Of a stretch of 64,000 nt of DNA, positions 51,179 through 60,599 are shown piece after piece. Position 1 is the stretch's first letter. Each line of letters begins with the position of its first letter. A program made the position numbers and the translations under genes. Under the pieces are notes generated by a model that was given only the letters and a program-made list of their open reading frames with translations, made no database searches and was not told the DNA's origin. The DNA is from Rhizobium lusitanum (lineage in GTDB: Bacteria; Pseudomonadota; Alphaproteobacteria; Rhizobiales; Rhizobiaceae). Location of the stretch: the NCBI RefSeq assembly GCF_014189535.1, contig NZ_CP050307.1, positions 1,240,001 to 1,304,000 on the forward strand, in the 5' to 3' direction.

Positions 51179-54100
51179 TTACGCTTTCTTCAGCTTCCAG
51201 CTTCTGACCTCGAAGGGCAGGATATCCGGTCCGGCGTCACGCTTGGCGGGCTCTTCCATCAGATTGACGGCTTCGGCGACATGCCAGCCGCTTGCAGGCT
51301 CGATGCTCAATCCGCCGCGCCGACCGGCCGGCTCGTAGACGCGCAACACAAGCCCACCCCCCTCTTCAGCAGACTTGATGGCAGACAGCGCAACCGGCGT
51401 GCCCATTATCGTGACCGGGGCAACCGTCGTTGCCGCGAGATTGGCGGCGGACGCAGTGACCAGCGGCTGGTTCAGATCGTCGGCCTCCTCGCGCACGCCG
51501 CCGCAATGCCATTCGCCTGCATGCGGTAGCAGCGCATAGGTAAACTGCTGCTCGCCCTCATCCGCCAGTGGATCAGGATAGATCGGCCCGCGCACGAGAC
51601 TGATGCCAAGCACGTTGCCACGAGCGCTATGGCCGTATTTGGCATCGTTCAGCAGGGCAACGCCGAAATCCGGCTCGCTCAAATCGACGAAGCGATGGGC
51701 GACCGCTTCGAACATCGCCGCGTCCCAGCTCGTATTGGTGTGGGTCGGGCGGCTGACGACGCCGTAAGCACATTCGAAAGTCGCGGTGCGAGCGCGCACA
51801 GCGACCGGGGTGAGCGCGCGCAAGAACGTGCGGCGGTCGTGCCAGTCGATATGCGTCTCGATATCCAGTCGCTTGGCGTTGGCGGTCAGCACATAATGCT
51901 GCACGACGCTGGAATCGCGGTAGCGATGGACGACCTTGATCGCGGCGCGATGCGGACCGCTTTCGACAAGCGCGATGCTCTCGGGCCGGTCGAGGCGGAC
52001 GCCCTTTTCCGGATAATCGGCGTCGATATCCCAGGCGTCCCAATTGCGCGGCTTGTCGACGGGGTAGATCCAGAGCTGGTTGGCCGGCTCGGCCAGCGCC
52101 TCGCGGCCGGTGGCCTTGTGTACGAGGCTCTGGACTGCGCCATCGGCACCGATGACGACGACCAGATGCTGGTTTTCCAGCCGGTACGCCTCGGCGCGTA
52201 ATCCGCCTGCCGGCTTCAGCGCGGCACGGTCCAACACCTGGATGGAGAGTGGGGCGATGATATCGGAGGTGGACAGAACCGTGCCATCTGCGAGCGTAGT
52301 GCGCAGAGGCCGCGCATCCAGCGACGGATTGGCGACGACCAACGCATCCGCAATATTGCCTTTCGGCAGAACCGAGATAAGCGCACCCATGGCGTCCGCC
52401 TGAGCCGCCTTGGCATGATCGATCACGTCGGAAAGCTCGCGCTCGGCATCCTGATAGACCTCACGGATGCTCGATCCCGGCAGGATATCGTGGAACTCGT
52501 TCTTCAGCGTCAAGCGCCAGTCCGCCTCGAGGCTGCGCGGCGCTTCGGCTCCCGCCATATGGGCGATCGAGCCCAGGGTTTCAGCAGTGATCAGCGCTCG
52601 CTCGGCCCTGCGGTGCAGCCGCTTAACGCCGCTTTGGCTGGTGAGCGTCGCGCGGTGCAGCTCGAGATAGATCTCGCCCGACCAGGCCGGCAGCCGCTTT
52701 TCCCTGGCCGTGCGGTGGGCACTGGTGAAAAAATCGCCGACCTTGCCCCAGCGCGCCTTCGGGATGGCCGGGAAGTCGCGCAATTGCTCCTCACGTTCCA
52801 CCATTTCCGGCGTCACACCGCCACCGCCGTCGCCATAGCCGACCGCCAGAAGCGACGTATCGTGCAATGTCTTGGCGCGGAAATTCTTCCAGGTCGGCAG
52901 GTAGCAATCCGGCCGCACGAAGCCGTTATACCCTTCCATGGGATTGTCGAAGACATGTGCCAGCACGCGGCTGCCGTCGAGCCCTTCCCACCAGAAGAGA
53001 TCATAGGGAAACCTGTTGGTCTCGCTCCAATTGACCTTGATGGTGAAGAAGCTCTCGATGCCGCCCTGACGCAGCAGTTGCGGCAGGGCACCGGAGAAGC
53101 CGAAGCAATCCGGCAACCAGCAGACCTTGTGCCGCGCGCCAAAAGTCTTCTCGAAATAGCGCTGGCCATAAAGGATCTGCCGCACCAGGCTTTCGCCGGT
53201 CGGCATATTCGTATCCGGCTCGACCCACATGCCGCCGATCACTTCCCAGGAGCCGTCAGCGACCTTCTCCTTGATCCGGGCAAGCAGAACGGGATCATCG
53301 GCCTCCATCTGCGCGTAATAATGCGCCGTCGACTGGTTGAAGCGGAAATCGGGCGAGCGCTCCATCAGCGACAGGGCGGTATGGAAGGTACGGCGCATCT
53401 TGCGGCGCGTCTCGTCATAGGGCCACAGCCAGGCAAGATCGATGTGGGCATGACCGGTCAGCAGCAATTCGCCATTCTGTGGATAGCGCTGCTGTAGCGC
53501 CCTGAGGCCAGCAACCAGCACATCATGGGCAGCCGCCACGGTGGCGCGCTCTTCCTCGGACAGTCCTTCCGGGCTTTCGGCGAGCTCCGGCAGTTGCCAG
53601 ATCTTCTGCTGCTGCTCGGCATTCGCAGTGCGTGCGATATAGGGAGCAGTTGCGGATGGCCAATCGAGGCTGCGCAGCGCCGTCTCGGCGGCATCGAGCA
53701 TATGCGGCACGACTTCATGATCACCAAGCGCTTCGATAGCCTCGACGATTTGCCGCATCAGCAGATGCAGCCTGTGCACCGGAAGGTCGATCCAGCCAAG
53801 CTGGGCACGGTTCAGCTTCGGCTGCCGGTTCTGTTCGCCGAAGGGAAAGCGGGCAACGCTGTCGGTCGCGATCGAGAAATTGCGACCCTTCAGCGGACAC
53901 TCCTGATGATAGGGATCAAGGCCGAAACTCTCGCTCTCCCCTCCCGCAAAGGCAAGCGTGATCAGGCTCTCGCCGCCGAGATCGAGTTGCAGTCGCGTCT
54001 CCTCCAGCGGCCAGTCTGCGGGCACCGCCGCCCTAGAGGCAAAATGCACCACGCCGTTACGATGCGGCCATGCTTGGCCAATGGCGATCTCCGCCCCCTC

Positions 54101-54205
54101 AAAGGTCCAGTTTTCGATAGCGAGCGCGGTACGCACGCGCCAATGACTGAGTTCGGCGGTACGGACCTTGAGACGGTCAAGGCGCTGGGCGATGGTGAGC
54201 GGCAT
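51179..54205 (-). CDS. Alpha-mannosidase (GH38)
   Basis: A 1008-residue cytoplasmic enzyme without signal peptide. The N-terminal domain is typical of bacterial GH38; the catalytic region has GHAHIDLAWLWPYDETRRKMRRTF (metal His-x-Asp), WVEPDTNMPTGESLVRQILYGQRYF with the nucleophile neighbourhood, and WLPDCFGFSGALPQLLRQGG. It removes alpha-mannosyl groups from oligosaccharides. It is separated by 10 kb from the beta-mannosidase, and no sugar importer is adjacent. A tiny frame with a strong ribosome binding site lies about 100 bases upstream. Confidence 0.93.
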   Translation of the reverse strand: MPLTIAQRLDRLKVRTAELSHWRVRTALAIENWTFEGAEIAIGQAWPHRNGVVHFASRAAVPADWPLEETRLQLDLGGESLITLAFAGGESESFGLDPYHQECPLKGRNFSIATDSVARFPFGEQNRQPKLNRAQLGWIDLPVHRLHLLMRQIVEAIEALGDHEVVPHMLDAAETALRSLDWPSATAPYIARTANAEQQQKIWQLPELAESPEGLSEEERATVAAAHDVLVAGLRALQQRYPQNGELLLTGHAHIDLAWLWPYDETRRKMRRTFHTALSLMERSPDFRFNQSTAHYYAQMEADDPVLLARIKEKVADGSWEVIGGMWVEPDTNMPTGESLVRQILYGQRYFEKTFGARHKVCWLPDCFGFSGALPQLLRQGGIESFFTIKVNWSETNRFPYDLFWWEGLDGSRVLAHVFDNPMEGYNGFVRPDCYLPTWKNFRAKTLHDTSLLAVGYGDGGGGVTPEMVEREEQLRDFPAIPKARWGKVGDFFTSAHRTAREKRLPAWSGEIYLELHRATLTSQSGVKRLHRRAERALITAETLGSIAHMAGAEAPRSLEADWRLTLKNEFHDILPGSSIREVYQDAERELSDVIDHAKAAQADAMGALISVLPKGNIADALVVANPSLDARPLRTTLADGTVLSTSDIIAPLSIQVLDRAALKPAGGLRAEAYRLENQHLVVVIGADGAVQSLVHKATGREALAEPANQLWIYPVDKPRNWDAWDIDADYPEKGVRLDRPESIALVESGPHRAAIKVVHRYRDSSVVQHYVLTANAKRLDIETHIDWHDRRTFLRALTPVAVRARTATFECAYGVVSRPTHTNTSWDAAMFEAVAHRFVDLSEPDFGVALLNDAKYGHSARGNVLGISLVRGPIYPDPLADEGEQQFTYALLPHAGEWHCGGVREEADDLNQPLVTASAANLAATTVAPVTIMGTPVALSAIKSAEEGGGLVLRVYEPAGRRGGLSIEPASGWHVAEAVNLMEEPAKRDAGPDILPFEVRSWKLKKA

Positions 54206-54311
54206 GGCATGTCCTACATGGTTGATATCAAGCCAAGACCGCGCCGGCGGTCGTGGCGTCGAGATGAGGATTGCAAGGCAAGAAGGGTGGGAATGGCCGT
54301 CCCGGTCGGGA

Positions 54312-54395
54312 TCAGGCGCGCGTGATCGGCAAAGGCGAATAGAGAGAGCCGACAGGATTGCGTTCCTCGGCCGGGGCCTCGATGGTGGTGCTCAT
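54312..54395 (-). CDS. Possible 27-codon small ORF or leader peptide
   Basis: An ATG at 54395 is preceded by the strong GAGGAGGAG at ideal spacing, and the frame starts MSTTIEAPAEER and ends PITRA before a TGA. The peptide is short, proline-rich and not recognisable. It lies 106 bases upstream of the alpha-mannosidase start on the same strand, so it may be a leader peptide or the remaining N terminus of a lost gene. Coding is not proven. Confidence 0.3.
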   Translation of the reverse strand: MSTTIEAPAEERNPVGSLYSPLPITRA

Positions 54396-54555
54396 TCGAC
54401 GGTCTCCTCCTCCTGCATGAAGCAGGCACAGACTACGGCGAAGACCTGCCCGATGACCAGTCTGAAAATGGAGGCAAAATTTTGGACTTGGCTCTCTGCA
54501 TGGAGGTTAGCCATGCATGAATATATGGCGGGGCAACAAGCCCCGCCTCTATCAT

Positions 54556-55752
54556 TCAATGCCTTGGTATGCGCGGCAGGAAGATCGTGAACAGGCCGAG
54601 CAACGGCAGATACGAGCAGATCATATAGACGAAGGGTATGCCGTGTGTGTCGGCGAAATCGCCGAGCAATGCCGCACCCAGTCCGCCCGCCCCGAAAGCG
54701 AAGCCGAAGAAAATGCCGCCGATGAGCCCGACCCGGCCCGGGATCAACTCCTGGGCGAAGACCACGATCGCCGGGAACGCGGAGGCCAGCACCAGCCCGA
54801 TCACCACCGTCAGCACGCAGGTCCAGAAAAGGTCCGCATAGGGCATCAGCAGGGCGAACGGAATGACGCCGAGGATCGAGAACCAGATCACGAAGCGTGC
54901 TCCGAAACGGTCTCCGAACGTGCCACCCAGGATCGTTCCGGTCGCGACCGAGCCGAGGAACAGGAACAGCATCAGCTGTGCGTCGCGCACATCGAGATGG
55001 AACTTGTCGATGACATAGAAGGTGAAATAGCTGGATATGCTCGCCATATAGACGTTCTTCGTCGCCGTCAGCAGGATCAGGATCGCCAGCGCCCAGATGG
55101 CCTTGTTGCGTGCGATCGGCAAGGCGCGGCTGGCGGCAGGACGTGCTGCATGCTGGCGACGATGGTTGACGTACCAGGTGCCGACCCAGCTCAGGACGAT
55201 AAAGCCGATGACTGCCAGGATAGAAAGCCAGGCCACGCTCTTCTGGCCATGCTGGAGCACGAAGAAGGCGGCGATCAGCGGTCCGATGGCCGATCCGGCA
55301 TTGCCGCCAAGCTGGAAAAACGACTGCGCCAGGCCATGACGTCCGCCGGAGGCCAGCCGCGCCACGCGCGAGGCTTCCGGATGAAACACCGCCGAGCCGA
55401 AACCGATGAGGCTGGCGGCAACCAGCAGCATGCCGAAGCTACCGGCATAACCGAGCATGATGAGCCCGAGGAAGGTGCTGATCATGCCGACCGGCAAGGA
55501 ATAGGGCATCGGCCATTTGTCGGTGACGATACCCACCACCGGCTGCAGCAGCGACGCCGTGATCTGGAACATCATCGTCAACAGCCCGATCTGGACGAAA
55601 TCGAGCGCGTAGTTTTCCCGGAACATCGGATAGAGCGAGGTCAGCAGCGATTGCATGATGTCGTTCAGGAGATGGCAACCGCTGACTGCCACCACGATCG
55701 ATATTGTCGTCTTCTGAAATCGAGCCGGCGTGCCGGAAAATGCCGCAACCAT
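54556..55752 (-). CDS. MFS transporter, fosmidomycin-resistance (Fsr)-like
   Basis: A 398-residue membrane protein with 12 helices. The start GCHLLNDIMQSLLTSLYPMFRENYALDFVQIGLLTMMFQITASLLQPVVGIVTDKWPMP, then GFGSAVFHPEASRVAR, are characteristic of the Fsr family, which exports fosmidomycin and similar small phosphonates or antibiotics. It faces an AraC-type regulator across a 120-base divergent gap, which probably controls it. The transported compound in this organism is unknown. Confidence 0.88.
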   Translation of the reverse strand: MVAAFSGTPARFQKTTISIVVAVSGCHLLNDIMQSLLTSLYPMFRENYALDFVQIGLLTMMFQITASLLQPVVGIVTDKWPMPYSLPVGMISTFLGLIMLGYAGSFGMLLVAASLIGFGSAVFHPEASRVARLASGGRHGLAQSFFQLGGNAGSAIGPLIAAFFVLQHGQKSVAWLSILAVIGFIVLSWVGTWYVNHRRQHAARPAASRALPIARNKAIWALAILILLTATKNVYMASISSYFTFYVIDKFHLDVRDAQLMLFLFLGSVATGTILGGTFGDRFGARFVIWFSILGVIPFALLMPYADLFWTCVLTVVIGLVLASAFPAIVVFAQELIPGRVGLIGGIFFGFAFGAGGLGAALLGDFADTHGIPFVYMICSYLPLLGLFTIFLPRIPRH

Positions 55753-55872
55753 TGAGGTTTCCTTCCTGAGCCGGCCGATTGTTTTCAGCCGCGCTGTTTG
55801 GCTAGCCTTTTACACGGCTTGCGGGTGACCTTCTTTCGTGTTTTGGTCCTATTCTTTCGCGATTGGGCCAAA

Positions 55873-56703
55873 ATGGAAAAACTCTCTCAACAATTGCTGG
55901 CAACCGTCGACAACGGCCATGAGCAAAACATGCATTGGACAGAGGAATCGAATGCGGACGTACTCGTCCACAGCTCCGAGCCGCGGCAGGGCAATATCGT
56001 GCCATGGCATCATCATCGTCGCTCGCAATTGCTCTGCGTCTTCGCCGGCGTCATCCTGATCATGACGACCCGAGGCCGCTGGATGGTGCCGCCCGGCCAT
56101 GCCTTGTTCATTCCCGCCGGACTGGAACACTCCGTCGAAATGCTGAGCAATGTCAGTATGAAATCGGTCTATGTGATGCCGCACGATCCGAGGCCATTGG
56201 ACGAAGCCCCCCGCGTCGTCGAGGTGACGGATCTTGCCCGCAGCCTGTTGCTCGAAGCCATCCGGCTGCGGGAGGCGCCGATCGGAAATCGCAAGGCGGA
56301 ACTGGTCCTTTCCCTCCTCCTCGAAGAGATCTCGACGCTTGAAGAACGACCACTCGGGCTGCCCTTCCCGTCCGACCGGCGGCTGGCGGCACTCTGCCGC
56401 GCCTATCTTGCAAACCCGACGCCGAATGCCCGCCTGGATGACTGGGCCGAGAAGCTGGCAATGAGCCGCCGGACCTTCACCCGGCAATTTCGCAGGGAAA
56501 CCGGCATCAGCTTCACCACCTGGCGGCAACAGGCGAGCGTTTTCGCCTGCCTACCCCAGCTCGCGGAAGGTCAGCCGGTCACCAACGTCGCGCTGGAAGC
56601 CGGCTATGAAAGCGCCGCCGCCTTCACCACCATGTTCCGGCGCATGCTCGGAACCTCGCCGCGCACTTATATGGTCAACCGCTGGTCATTCGACCGGGCG
56701 TGA
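55873..56703 (+). CDS. AraC-family transcriptional regulator with cupin N-terminal domain
   Basis: A protein of about 276 residues. The N-terminal cupin (PWHHHRRSQLLCVFAGVILIMTTRGRWMVPPGHALFIPAGLEHSVEM, about 40-95) is a ligand-binding fold. The C-terminal AraC double HTH reads LDDWAEKLAMSRRTFTRQFRRETGISFTTWRQQ and VTNVALEAGYESAAAFTTMFRRMLGTSPRTY. It resembles the AraC regulators found beside MFS efflux genes, and it is divergent from the Fsr-like pump. The start is uncertain: ATG 55873 has a weak ribosome binding site; a TTG at 55798 is the alternative. Confidence 0.85.
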   Translation: MEKLSQQLLATVDNGHEQNMHWTEESNADVLVHSSEPRQGNIVPWHHHRRSQLLCVFAGVILIMTTRGRWMVPPGHALFIPAGLEHSVEMLSNVSMKSVYVMPHDPRPLDEAPRVVEVTDLARSLLLEAIRLREAPIGNRKAELVLSLLLEEISTLEERPLGLPFPSDRRLAALCRAYLANPTPNARLDDWAEKLAMSRRTFTRQFRRETGISFTTWRQQASVFACLPQLAEGQPVTNVALEAGYESAAAFTTMFRRMLGTSPRTYMVNRWSFDRA

Positions 56704-56781
56704 ATATCGCAGGCGTCACCTGACGCGCTAAGCGGCAGGTAGCCAAGCTCGATCGTCGCATGCTCTTCTCTCTGCGCGGCC

Positions 56782-57221
56782 TCATGCATATTCATGTTGC
56801 AAATCCGCGCCGGTCAGATGCTGTTCCAGATACCGATTGAACCAATCGGCATGCGTCATGGAGAGAAAATGCCCAGCATCCTCCAGGAGAAGGAAGGAGG
56901 CCTGGTTCAGTTGTGAATACAAGCGCCTGGAAATGTCAGGTTTAACAACGCGACCCTCCTCACCCGCAATCACTAGCGATGGAGACGCTAGCTTGCCGAG
57001 CTCATCCGATGCCTGGCATTGTTTTACAAACCGGAGGTAACAGATCTCCCACTGTCGCATACTGATAGAATTTTCCGACCGTTATACCTGTCCCAAGGAG
57101 GTCGCTCATCCGTCCTCGACGCAGCCTCCGCGCATCCCTCGACATCGCCTTGACGACGAGTTTCAGAGAAGGTGATCCGGCACACATATCCGCGCCGCGC
57201 GACGATATCCAGAACACGCAT
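56782..57221 (-). pseudogene. Alpha/beta hydrolase remnant (5' truncated, frameshifted)
   Basis: The minus-strand frame 56782-57060 (MRQWEICYLRFVKQ ... SPSLVIAGEEGRVVKP ... FLLLEDAGHFLSM) is the C-terminal part of an alpha/beta hydrolase, with the catalytic His in GHFLSM. Upstream, another frame (57002-57217) reads KLVVKAMSRDARRLRRGRMSDL and seems to be the preceding part of the same protein, so a frameshift near 57055-57065 separates them. The nucleophile region and the N terminus are missing, since the AraC gene starts close by. The gene cannot give an active enzyme. Confidence 0.6.
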
Positions 57222-57490
57222 CTAAATTAGATGTGCGGACAATTTTTCCTTTTTGAGGTCACCCTTCGTGGATACAGGACTGGCCACTCGCAAATGTTTT
57301 CCAGTATTTAGTTTAAAAAAAACAAATACAATCTGAAGTGCAAAGGCTTTTCAAGTCAAAACCCTGATTGAACATTTCTGCTTCTACCGAATTGGACCGG
57401 CTTTCCGATCCCGTGGCGCACACGATCGCCTATGCCACACACGAGCGGCCGCTCGCCTTGGTCTCGTTTCTATCAATGGAGTTGAGACTA

Positions 57491-58393
57491 ATGGCCAAGC
57501 CAGATGACTATAGTTTTGTTGAACTGGATACGAAGAGCAAGGACGGCATATTTTCGGCCATTCCCGAAGAAATCGGCCCCCGGGCTCAGACAGTCCTCGG
57601 CGGATTTATGAAGGTCTCGCGACCGGCCGGATCGATGAATTTCAAGACCAATGCGGAATTTGCCTCGATCGCTCTTGCCCCCATGCCCGAAATGGAAGCA
57701 GCCTTTGCCAGCGACAAGCTTCGCAAATTCCAAGTGCCCGTGGGTATGCTTGTCATCAATCCGGCCGGCGTCGACAGAACCCTCAAATGGCCGAGCTTGA
57801 AACGGAATGCCGCCATTGCCTTCAGCCCGGTCGCCTATACAAATCTGGCGAATGCCGAGCTTGAAGGGGGCAACTGGGAACTGCATCCACCTCGCTTCGG
57901 CCATGTCGATCTTTATACGCTTCGGATGGCCCGGACCATGATCATGGAGATATCAAGCGCATCGATCAACGAACTCTATATCGACGCGTTTCTGACGATC
58001 CTCGGCGTTTATCTCATCCGGAATTATTCGACGGCGAAGTTGAAGGCAACAAAGGCACAAAATCGGCGCATGTCTCCGCAGACATCCAAGAGAGTGCTGG
58101 ACTACATGAACGAACACATAGCCGAGAGACTGTCGATCGAAACGCTCGCCAATATCTGTCTGATGTCGCCCAGTCATTTTATCCGGGCATTTTCGATGAC
58201 GTTTGGCACGCCACCCTACAAGTACCTTGTGAACATCCGTCTGGAGGAGGCCGAACGATTGCTTCTGGGTTCGACACTGCCAATCTCGGACATAGCCTTA
58301 CGGACAGGCTTCTCAAGCCAAAGCCACCTGACGAATGCCATGATGCGCTACAAGCAGACAACCCCCGCCAAATTCAGGGCCGAACACAGCTAG
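57491..58393 (+). CDS. AraC-family transcriptional regulator
   Basis: A protein of about 300 residues. The N-terminal two thirds is an unrecognised ligand domain; the C-terminal AraC HTH pair reads SKRVLDYMNEHIAERLSIETLANICLMSPSHFIRAFSMTFGTPPYKYLVNIRLEEAERLLL and PISDIALRTGFSSQSHLTNAMMRYKQTTPAKFR. The ATG at 57491 has GGAG ten bases upstream; the open frame extends to a TTG at 57368 without a ribosome binding site. It stands alone between the hydrolase remnant and the quorum-sensing genes, and its target is unknown. Confidence 0.83.
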   Translation: MAKPDDYSFVELDTKSKDGIFSAIPEEIGPRAQTVLGGFMKVSRPAGSMNFKTNAEFASIALAPMPEMEAAFASDKLRKFQVPVGMLVINPAGVDRTLKWPSLKRNAAIAFSPVAYTNLANAELEGGNWELHPPRFGHVDLYTLRMARTMIMEISSASINELYIDAFLTILGVYLIRNYSTAKLKATKAQNRRMSPQTSKRVLDYMNEHIAERLSIETLANICLMSPSHFIRAFSMTFGTPPYKYLVNIRLEEAERLLLGSTLPISDIALRTGFSSQSHLTNAMMRYKQTTPAKFRAEHS

Positions 58394-58760
58394 AAGGTCT
58401 GCAACACCCACCTGCCGACGCCCATGGACCGTCGGCACACCGAGCAGTCGCTTGCAATAGCTCGAAGATTATTCAACTTACGAGAGTATTTAATAAAAGC
58501 AGAAACCTGCAAGCGCAGCGTTTCCATGAAAGACTCCTGGGAAAAACTATGCGTCAATTCCCAATGTTTTTAACGGAGAACTTTGCCCTGAGAATTGATG
58601 AGCGACGGTCAGTTTTATCGTTGGCTTATTACCACCCTAACGAGATCGTTGCAACCAGAGATCAGCAAAGCGGCATTTCATCGCGAAGACGTTTATCGAG
58701 GAGAAAACACCTTCGCGCGCCCGCTTCAGATATCACACACACGTTGGGGGAATGTCACTG
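58394..58760. other. Upstream region of the LuxR gene, no gene seen
   Basis: The 367 bases between the AraC and LuxR genes are less GC-rich than the flanks. An open frame at 58549-58761 (starting MRQFPMFLTENF) has no good ribosome binding site and no recognisable sequence. A short dyad (CTGCAAGCGCAG, 58507-58518) is too small to call a lux box. The LuxR promoter must be here. Confidence 0.55.
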
Positions 58761-59543
58761 ATGTCAGAGTACAATACGATCTACGCCGAAGTGGTCCAAC
58801 CGTTTCTTCTTCAACTTGAGTTGTGTACCGACATAAGCTCTCTCGAAGATCTCTTCTCTAAGACGCTGTCTCACCTCGGGTTTCCGTTGTTTGCCTATAA
58901 TATTCACAGGATGAGCGCTTCGTTCATCATGAATGAATCCACGGTGGACCCACAAAATTTTATCATTTCAAATTTTCCGAACAAATGGCTGACCCACTAC
59001 TTTCACCAGAAGTACAAGGAAATCGATCCGACCTTGAAATGGGTAGGTACCGGCCAAGGGATCGCACAGTGGAGCGATCTGCTCACATCGGATGATATCG
59101 ACAAAAACCAGAAGCGGCTGCTGCAAGAGGCTTATGACGCAGGTCTTGCCAACGGCTTCACGTTGCCGATAATGACGGAATTGGGCGAAGCGGTTGCCAT
59201 CAGCGTCGTTCCGGAGCCCGGTAACAATGAGCGTATCCTTGCCGCTCTGCCTATCGTACAGGTCCTGGCCCAAGGCTACCATCGAAAAGCCAAAGGCATA
59301 TTGCTGGGTCATTCTCTTAAAGTCGGTTCGGCGCGGCGTAAATCTTTCCTATCGCCACGCGAAATCGACGTACTGCACTGGATGGCCAGGGGGAAGACCG
59401 CGTGGGAAATCGCTGAAATTCTCAGCATCTCCCAGAAAAGCGTCGATTTTTACACCGACATGGCAAAGACGAAACTCCAAGCGATGAATAGAACCCATGC
59501 CGTCGTAAAGGCCATTATGCTGGGGCTCGTGACGCTAGATTGA
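58761..59543 (+). CDS. LuxR-family AHL-responsive transcriptional regulator
   Basis: A 260-residue regulator. The N-terminal autoinducer-binding domain keeps the conserved residues Trp76, Tyr80, Asp89-Pro90, Trp104 and Gly132 (KWLTHY, EIDP, AQWSDL, NGFTLPI). The C-terminal LuxR HTH is LSPREIDVLHWMARGKTAWEIAEILSISQKSVDFY (about 200-235). All the features for an AHL-activated regulator are therefore intact. It starts at ATG 58761, with GGGGGA at good spacing; ATG 58752 overlaps that ribosome binding site. It is convergent with an AHL synthase gene, so the two form a quorum-sensing pair. Confidence 0.9.
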   Translation: MSEYNTIYAEVVQPFLLQLELCTDISSLEDLFSKTLSHLGFPLFAYNIHRMSASFIMNESTVDPQNFIISNFPNKWLTHYFHQKYKEIDPTLKWVGTGQGIAQWSDLLTSDDIDKNQKRLLQEAYDAGLANGFTLPIMTELGEAVAISVVPEPGNNERILAALPIVQVLAQGYHRKAKGILLGHSLKVGSARRKSFLSPREIDVLHWMARGKTAWEIAEILSISQKSVDFYTDMAKTKLQAMNRTHAVVKAIMLGLVTLD

Positions 59544-59675
59544 GCGCAAGGTGTCAACACCGCTCTCTTGTAGCCCGATCAGAAATCGGGCCTGGTGCAG
59601 AGCAAGGCCATCCTCAAAATTCGCCGACAACAGAGCGCGACCATCTCCTGCGGTCGCGCCTCACCCGGCAATAAG

Positions 59676-60350
59676 TTAGACTAGGGCCGGTTGAGCGACG
59701 CTGGCGGCCGGCTGATCGCTCTGGCTTGACAGCGGAGATGGCGGTGCGGCTTTGTGGCGGCCCCTACCGTTGAGCAAAACAGACCGGCAAGCGCCCAGGA
59801 TGTCGGGCGAGACTTCGTGTTCCAGCGCAACCGTCGGAATGCCGTCGATACAGTCGATATCTCCAAGCCTGCGGAAGCGGTAACCCGCTTTGCGGAGCAT
59901 CGGCTCAAGATGGGTATAGGTGACAGAGACCATCTTATCCAATTCAAGGTGCTTAGCCGCAGCTTGAATGCCCCAGAGCAATCGGTTCCGCAAATCCATG
60001 CATCCCTCCAGGCGCTCCCTGCGATGATCGATGGCGAAACGTGTGATCTCGTAAATCCGATCCGATCGCGGCAGGTCGCCGTCCTTCACCAGGTGAGGAA
60101 AAATCTCGTTCAGAAGGCTCGCATCGGAGGTCTTGAGCAGCCGGGCTCCGGCGACCACATGCCCGGCGCTATTGCTAATCGTCACATAGACCGCCCGCGA
60201 AGTATCATACTCATCTTCCTCCAGCCCGTCACGGGCGGCAGGCAGAGCCCAGCCAAGACGTCGGACAAAAACCTCGTATCGCAGCTCGGCGAATGATCGG
60301 AGTGTTTCTACATGCATGGCCCGATTGGAAGAATCGATCAAATTCATCAT
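59676..60350 (-). CDS. Acyl-homoserine-lactone synthase (LuxI family)
   Basis: A 224-residue enzyme. With the start at 60350 the LuxI invariant residues fall in register: Arg24, Phe28, Trp34, Asp46, Asp49, Arg70, Phe84, Glu101 and Arg104 (LRYEVFVRRLGW, DEYD, GARLL, YEITRF). It makes an N-acyl-homoserine lactone from SAM and an acyl-ACP. The C-terminal 30 residues (Pro/Ser/Ala-rich) are a tail beyond the usual fold. The ATG at 60350 follows AGGAGTG; an adjacent ATG at 60347 and an upstream ATG at 60413 are less likely. It converges on the LuxR gene, 132 bases away. Confidence 0.93.
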   Translation of the reverse strand: MMNLIDSSNRAMHVETLRSFAELRYEVFVRRLGWALPAARDGLEEDEYDTSRAVYVTISNSAGHVVAGARLLKTSDASLLNEIFPHLVKDGDLPRSDRIYEITRFAIDHRRERLEGCMDLRNRLLWGIQAAAKHLELDKMVSVTYTHLEPMLRKAGYRFRRLGDIDCIDGIPTVALEHEVSPDILGACRSVLLNGRGRHKAAPPSPLSSQSDQPAASVAQPALV

Positions 60351-60599
60351 GACGTGCACTCCTGTCTTCGGTTGGATATGAACGTCACAACAACAGAAAC
60401 GCATGGAGTCCAAAATTGGTAGCTATTGCCTTGGGAAGAAGCACCCGGGAAAAATCCCAGATGCTGTTGAAGTCTCGTTTGGGTACACTTCGCTAGAGCA
60501 TTCGACACTTCTACTGTCGGCATGTGGCAACGCGCTCAATCAGATCGGTTTGCTTCTTATTCAGAGCAAACCGATCAACCAGAGGAACGTACCAAAGCC

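Noticed and set aside
58507..58518. CTGCAAGCGCAG dyad considered as lux box
   Set aside because: Too short and without the 18-20 bp lux-box layout; no second copy was seen before the synthase gene.
58549..58761. 70-codon frame between the AraC and LuxR genes
   Set aside because: No ribosome binding site, no recognisable sequence, and it overlaps the LuxR start.
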